In this document: positions 58,501 to 64,000 of the stretch, piece by piece | How the letters are laid out: each line of letters begins with the position of its first letter | Numbering within the stretch: the stretch's first letter is position 1 | Assembly (NCBI GenBank): GCA_029891345.1 | Contig: CM056993.1 | Location: 278,768,016-278,832,015, forward strand | Length of the DNA: 64,000 nucleotides | Reading direction: 5' to 3' | Source: Dryococelus australis | Lineage: Eukaryota > Arthropoda > Insecta > Phasmatodea > Phasmatidae | The notes under the pieces: generated by a model | Seen by the model: the letters and a program-made list of their open reading frames with translations, nothing else | Databases searched by the model: none | Told to the model about the DNA's origin: nothing | Made by a program: the position numbers and the translations under genes

Positions 58501-59899
58501 AAAATTCTTATAATTCAAAAACCCTTTTCTTTCAAATAAGGGGCATCCAGCATCATCAAAGGGGAAATTAACTACTACTGGTCCTCCAATATTCATGATT
58601 GTAGAGATAAAGCAGCAACGCACAATGCACTTGGGCTAGGAAATCATTCACCTGGGGGCCCTTAAACAGGGGGAAAGAAGGAGAATTTAACTGTTGTAGC
58701 CCTTGGACTACACCACCCATAGGGAGCCAATTGGAGCCACCCCTAAATTCCACCCTTACAAAATAGGCTTAATATTAAAACCTCATACAAAACACACATA
58801 ACCACCCAGACAAAAATTTGAATTGCAATTGTGTTCAAAACCCCCAAAAGCATTGATATATAAAATTTAAAAATTATATCTAAAACAACAATTCCCAGAA
58901 TACTGAGAAATAATCTCTCCCCTGTCACTATTACATATTCATCTCCAACTAACTCAGTATCATCTTACTCATCTCCCATTCCAGGCCTCGCCCAGTTCAA
59001 AAAGAAAATGGCCGATAATTTATTATTTTTACCATTCTCAATGGGTTCCTTGCCCCTAAACACATTTCATTTTAAAACTTAGAAATTTTGTCAATTTTAC
59101 TCTCCGATGAGTGGTTTACGAGAAAACTCCAATTTAAGTTTTCCCTGTGATGCACACCCAGGAAAGACAATGGTTCCCACAAAACAGAGACTTATATCCT
59201 TTTAACATGTAACAGTATTATTTGAGTCTCTTTCTTCGCCCCCTATAAATAATTACCACTCCCTGTGCTACCATGGGCGTCGTCCCTCCACACAATGCAA
59301 ATATTCCATCAGGACCGTAGACTTCTGCCAACTTCAAGATATATCATATCCATACAAATTCTCTTGAAATAATGGTCCCAACCTCAAAAATTTAAACAAA
59401 TTCACTCCAGATTCCTGCCTTGTAGCAGTTTCAACATCTATAGACTTCCACTTAGTTTAAAATCCAATAAAATTATTAAATTGTATTACAAAAAAAAATA
59501 CTGTAATCACGGTTCCTCACCATTCAGCATGGCAAAAACACTGAGTAATAATAATTTGAATTATTCACCATCATTTAAAACCAGAAATTATCAAAATCTT
59601 CACAGCCGATAAAATGTAAACAAAGATCTTTACCAGCATTCATCTCACCACAAATTTTTTCTTCTTATTCCATGGTAAGAACTTCCCTGGTGCTGCAAAC
59701 ATTTTCACTGGCTACTTAATTGTACTGCCACATTTTAAAAATAGTTTGACAACCCAAAACACTTTACGAATTATTAAAAATACAGCAGAACCACCTCGCA
59801 GCACCTGCCCGAGCGGATTCCCCTCAGTCATTAGCTCGTGTTAACCCGAGCCGATTCCCCTCGGAGGTCTGCAGGCACCCATTAAATTAATCAATGGTA
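58501..59899. other. Probable LINE 5' region, otherwise unassigned
   Basis: Continuing 5' of the R2-like fragment. A direct repeat, CCCGAGC(G/C)GATTCCCCTC, occurs at about 59808 and 59847. No domain recognised. Confidence 0.35.
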
Positions 59900-61385
59900 T
59901 TCGAGGCCATGTGACAAACCTGTATAGCACTGAATCAGCACGCCCGTACTTGGGCTTCACATATGCCGCTTCCCAATAGGCAACACATTTTAAGAGCAGG
60001 GGAGCAGACGGCATTTCCCAACAGCAGCCTCGAATTCCCAAGGAGCCATTCGAGACAATCTCCATAGACTTTAAGGGTCAATACCCGAAAACAGCAGACA
60101 GGTAGCAAAGGTGCACGAATGGTACAAGAGCAATACAAGGCACAATGGGTACCAGCAACCACATGTACACCCCACCGACTGTGTGGCAACTTGAATATGT
60201 GAAGGTTCACCAGTTATAAAATAGCACAAAGAAGTTCTGCGCAGGGTTCGCACCCAAGTGGAGTGCCCCACATGATATCGTAAAACCCTTGGTGTTCATG
60301 GTGTACTTCGTACGAATGAGCAATCGGCGAAGGACAGCAGTGCATCGGGATGAACTTCGCCTAGCAGTCGCAGCTCCCACTAACATGGTGCCCGAAGCAA
60401 GTGTAAGCACACCAGAGGGCAGGTAAATACAACAGCCCATGGGACCCACAGAAAGAAAGGCCAGAGAGGAGGTGCAAAGCATAGGGAGTGATGGAAACAC
60501 ACTCCGGCGGTTATTTACATCCACGATGCCCGGCTGTAATACGCCCATCAGGGACGTGGAGGAAAGTTTGCCATCAAGATGTGTTCAACACACGTCGAGT
60601 CAGCAAGAGGGTGCAATAGGCACTAGTGCAGAGGACGAAATCACTGACTGTAGCATTGCGATGTCAACTGTCGTGATGCCAGGCCCTGGGGTTGTTGCTG
60701 TAGGCGAGTTGACAGGGACACCAAAGGGAGTTATCTCCCCATTGGAATTTCCTGACGTCTGTGCGGCCGCAACATCTCTGGTAGGACATGTAGCAGATGA
60801 AGAAGCAGCATAGAGGAACTACGGTCACAGAGATGGAAGGAGTGGAACTGGCTTGAACGCACAATCGTCTGTGCCACCACCTCCCCCCTCCCTTTTACAG
60901 GATGGAATGTGGGACCCAGCATCAGCATCTGGTGATTATCAGAGGCTGCAGGGGCAGCAGAAACAGCAGCACTGGGAGCAGTAGTAGGAGCACCGGCCGA
61001 CGAAGCAGCGGCAGCATCAGCAGCAGTGGGGATGAGTCCTAAGCACCTCCATGACTGGCCAAATAGTTATGTCGTTTGGTAAGCACGGCATCTATAGGCT
61101 GGGTGGTCACCCCCACCAACAAACACATACCGCAACTCGCATAGCACTGCAGACTCAGCAGAAGAGTGCAGCGAGCAAGAGAGACGACATCCAGCGGCAT
61201 GAGCCTAATCGCCTACGACCGAGTGCAATAACCAACAGAGACGATGTGCAGCAGTGTGGGCCTTATCGCCTGTGACCTCGCCATCTGCTGAAGGCACTGA
61301 CGAAGTGTTGTGCCTGACAGTGTGGTGGATAATATGGAAGTCTGCATGGTCAAATGGTCACCTGGTAAAAAGGGGGGGGGGGGGG
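59900..61385 (+). pseudogene. Gypsy element E, integrase and tail, internally deleted
   Basis: Plus strand: PFETISIDFKGQYPKTADR near 60050 is the start of the integrase core (first D). About 120 nt later the frame resumes at FCAGFAPKWSAPHDIVKP and VRMSNRRRTAVHRDELRLAV, the integrase C-terminus, so most of the catalytic core is deleted. A 124-codon Thr/Ser/Gly-rich tail (60439-60813) follows. A 14-G run at 61372-61385 may be its polypurine tract. Confidence 0.7.
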
Positions 61386-62640
61386 TTTGACGTGAATGCA
61401 GGGATCAAGAGCGCCTCTCTAACCATTTGCACTACACATTCAACTGTCGCATTTCGAGCACGCTGGGTCAACGAGAACAGCCAAGAGTGCGCTGGTGTAG
61501 TTTTCCGAGAACAAGTGAGTCACTTTTTTCAGGTACATCGATAGTGTAACTCACAGAGGTCGTTTTAATCATTTTATTCCAGGAGGTAACTCCTGGGGGC
61601 AGTTAATTAGCGATCTGGCACTGCGTCCCAGCGAAGCTACGACTGCCAGGTACAACATTTATTGGTAGGAACAAGTGAGCTGCCCGCGCAGCTGTGTCAT
61701 GCAATCACCTCATGTGTGCTACGTAGGCCGGCCTGCTGGCCAAAGTGTAGTGTTCCGCGGGCCTTATGCACGATAAAATTGGCAGGGAATACTGTTGCCC
61801 TGCCTATACTCGATTTTCGTCCGTACGAGACGGATGTGTGTAGCAATTTTCTTTGCAGTCATCATAAACTGAAGTTAAACTTAGTCCCATTTTGCATGCG
61901 TAAAAGGACTTCATAGCAAGTGACGCCATTCATAGTGATGTGTGTGAGGCGAAAGTGACATTTCGCTGTGCCATAACAGCGGAAGTGTCACCCTTTCATA
62001 TCGGCGTCACTATTCCAGCAGAAGCCAATCAAGCATATATTTAATAGCAATTAGAGTGTAAATGCAAGTTAATTGCAAAGGACTGTACAGCCCAACCTTA
62101 TAGAATTTTATTTGTTATGTAAGTGATATGACGTCCCCCCGCATATGCTTTTTTGTGCTACCAAGCGAATTCTCATTTAATCGCAGGGATGTCATCAACA
62201 TGCCTTCTAAATACAGAGAATATTATGCGCAATGTTAATTTAAAGAGAGCATGTGTCGCATCATTATTGAGACAGCAGTTTTACCTCTGTGCGGGTGCTT
62301 GGCATCACCGCAGCTTCCAGTGTCCAGCTTCCAGTCTAGCCAAGGATGCCAATATGGCATTGGCATCCTTGGCTGGACACTCAGAGACAATAGTGCAGAA
62401 GGTTTGCTCCGCTACCGTCCTCGGTACGCAGTATTTAGGCCACAATTTTTTCATTTGCAATATTAAGTAGTCAACCAGAACCTTTCTTTAACTTCAGTGC
62501 TGAGGGTTGGACCCGCTAACATTTGCACGGGTAGGAACTTAAGTTTCTCCAATATTTCATTAAAGACATCACCTACATTTACTGCATCGGGTTATCGGCA
62601 AGCCCTGGAGAGCCGAGTCCTCATCATTTACGCCATATCA
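61386..62640 (+). repeat. Possible 3' LTR and flank of element E
   Basis: TTTGACGTGAATGC starts directly after the G-run, in the position of an LTR. The end is not defined; a GTAAGT-like site occurs at 62652 without a supported exon. Confidence 0.3.
62338..62374. repeat. Perfect 16-bp hairpin with 5-nt loop
   Basis: AGCCAAGGATGCCAAT, loop ATGGC, ATTGGCATCCTTGGCT. Outside it, a second GTCCAGCTTCCAGTC / GGACAC layer extends partial pairing. Confidence 0.95.
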
Positions 62641-64000
62641 TATGTGAGGGTAAGTAGCTAGTATATGCAGCAATAAAACTTATGTAAGGGATTCCTGAAT
62701 TTTATTCAATTTACCAAAAGGTAACTTTGAGCACGGCGCCCTTAAGACCGCAGTTTACGTATTGAAATGTTTACCACTTGACGTGTACCACGTATCTGGA
62801 CCCTCAGGCTGTTCCACGCATCACTCGTACCAGAACAACAGACCCTTTTACCACCATGTGTGAGCAACTAGGAACTAAATCCAGTGTTCCCTGTGTGTGT
62901 AAAATGCGTCAGTGCAATGCATCAGTCCGTGTATTGTGTTTAGTTTAAAATGTCTAATGACATTATTAAGATATACAATTTGTTTACATTCGAAGCCATG
63001 AATCATTGTTTTGATTAAGTATCACATATATTATTTTAGTTTGTGCCACTTGTTTTATTATTTTATTTTTCCAAGTGTCTAGTGTTAACATGTACTGTTT
63101 TGTGTGTCACATGACCTCGCATAACGTATCGCTAGATATGAAGTTTTGATTAAGTAATTAATTTATATTTTTATAAAAGGTTTTATGTATATTTTTATAG
63201 TAAGGTACTAGGCCATATATAATATAATTTTTTAAGTGTTTGTTCACGTTTAGCATGCCATTCAAACAGACATGCCTAGCGCACACCTTCACATTTATAA
63301 TGCGCACATCACACACATATTATAATAGCGGTGCAATGCCTTATTACTAATAAAGTAATTTATTATGCATACAACTTTGAAAGCATGGCATACCGTGCAG
63401 TGTTAACAAGAGAAGTCAGTTGATAGCGCGGAGTTAGACGGTTGTTTTCCGATAAAAAGGTCACGTCATCGACAGTACTCAAAAGCATTGTATCGCCCTA
63501 TCTTTCACGTGTAATTTTGTGGGATTTATCATCAACATAAATTAACATACAACCGTTTTGACCTAAACTATATTATACATAAAGTGCGAGTGTGCTTGTC
63601 TCAGATAACTATATATAAATTTCACCGGTAAATATGTAGAATTGAAAATTATTTACATTTAAATGGAAGTGTTGTATACGGTGTTTTGGTTGATTTGCTT
63701 CCCGTTCCCTATATATTTGCATTGGAAATATTCCAGGAAATAATTATTTATTGGCGACTATAGGAGCTTTAAAAAGTTTGATAATAATTAACCGTACTAA
63801 AATAGAATATAATACGCTATTGAAGTCGTCTGCGAGTGCGTTACAAGTGAAGCAGCCATGCGGGAGAGAGACAACTTTTGTTTTACATTGAAATTGAACA
63901 ACCTTGCAAGTGCTATATGAACTGACTAGTTACTCTGAATTTTCTCTAACTTTGTGTTATTCTTACGTTTGTGAAATGTGAATTTGGCATGTAAACACGC
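62641..64000. other. AT-rich, nothing recognised
   Basis: No open frame, splice-bounded exon or known repeat could be supported to the right edge. Confidence 0.5.

Noticed and set aside
58743..58928. Small hydrophobic membrane protein
   Set aside because: AT-rich chance frame in the LINE 5' region, with no start context or homology that I recognise.

Overview
The window looks like nuclear DNA of an arthropod, most likely an insect with a large, repeat-rich genome. The evidence is spliced exons with GT..AG borders, long introns, tRNA-derived SINEs, mariner/Tc1/hAT/pogo-type DNA transposons, Ty3/Gypsy elements and R2-like LINE pieces. The order cannot be fixed from sequence alone.

Three host genes are visible. 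(1) The first coding exon of raptor (mTORC1 subunit) lies on the minus strand at 2969-3112, and its intron 1 runs off the left edge. (2) A complete single-exon gene for the spliceosomal DEAD-box helicase DDX23/PRP28 lies on the plus strand at 3860-6178. Raptor and DDX23 are head to head, with 747 bp between their ATGs, so they probably share a promoter region. (3) The last five coding exons of an SLC26A11-like anion exchanger lie on the minus strand (45630-45770, 42256-42401, 39692-39865, 37673-37826, 29378-29526). They cover the last membrane helices, the STAS domain and the C-terminus. All splice phases agree. Upstream exons are not visible, so everything right of 45.8 kb is probably intron or 5' flank filled with transposons.

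Layout: 1-3 kb, raptor intron 1 with LINE scraps and MITEs. 3-6.5 kb, raptor/DDX23 pair. 7-13 kb, old DNA-transposon territory (hAT-like element with 8-bp target duplication, two oppositely oriented MITE copies, SINEs, dead Tc1). 13-27.5 kb, nested and decayed Gypsy LTR elements, a second hAT and a pogo-like MITE. 29-46 kb, the SLC26A11 gene, whose 8-kb last intron holds a mariner with 6.1 kb between its ends, disrupted by an LTR-like sequence and a 118-bp inverted repeat. 47-58.5 kb, two minus-strand Gypsy elements bracketed by two R2-like LINE fragments in opposite orientation. 59.9-62.6 kb, a plus-strand Gypsy remnant. 62.6-64 kb, AT-rich DNA with no recognised feature.

No transposon open reading frame is intact, so none here is likely to be autonomous. 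The most unusual observations are: a nearly complete PHD-type C4HC3 cysteine/histidine pattern in the gag region of a Gypsy element; a 13-bp motif recurring nine times through the LTR-rich stretch; a nearly perfect 118-bp inverted repeat 2.2 kb apart; and two halves of an R2-like LINE whose positions would become adjacent if the 10 kb between them were flipped.
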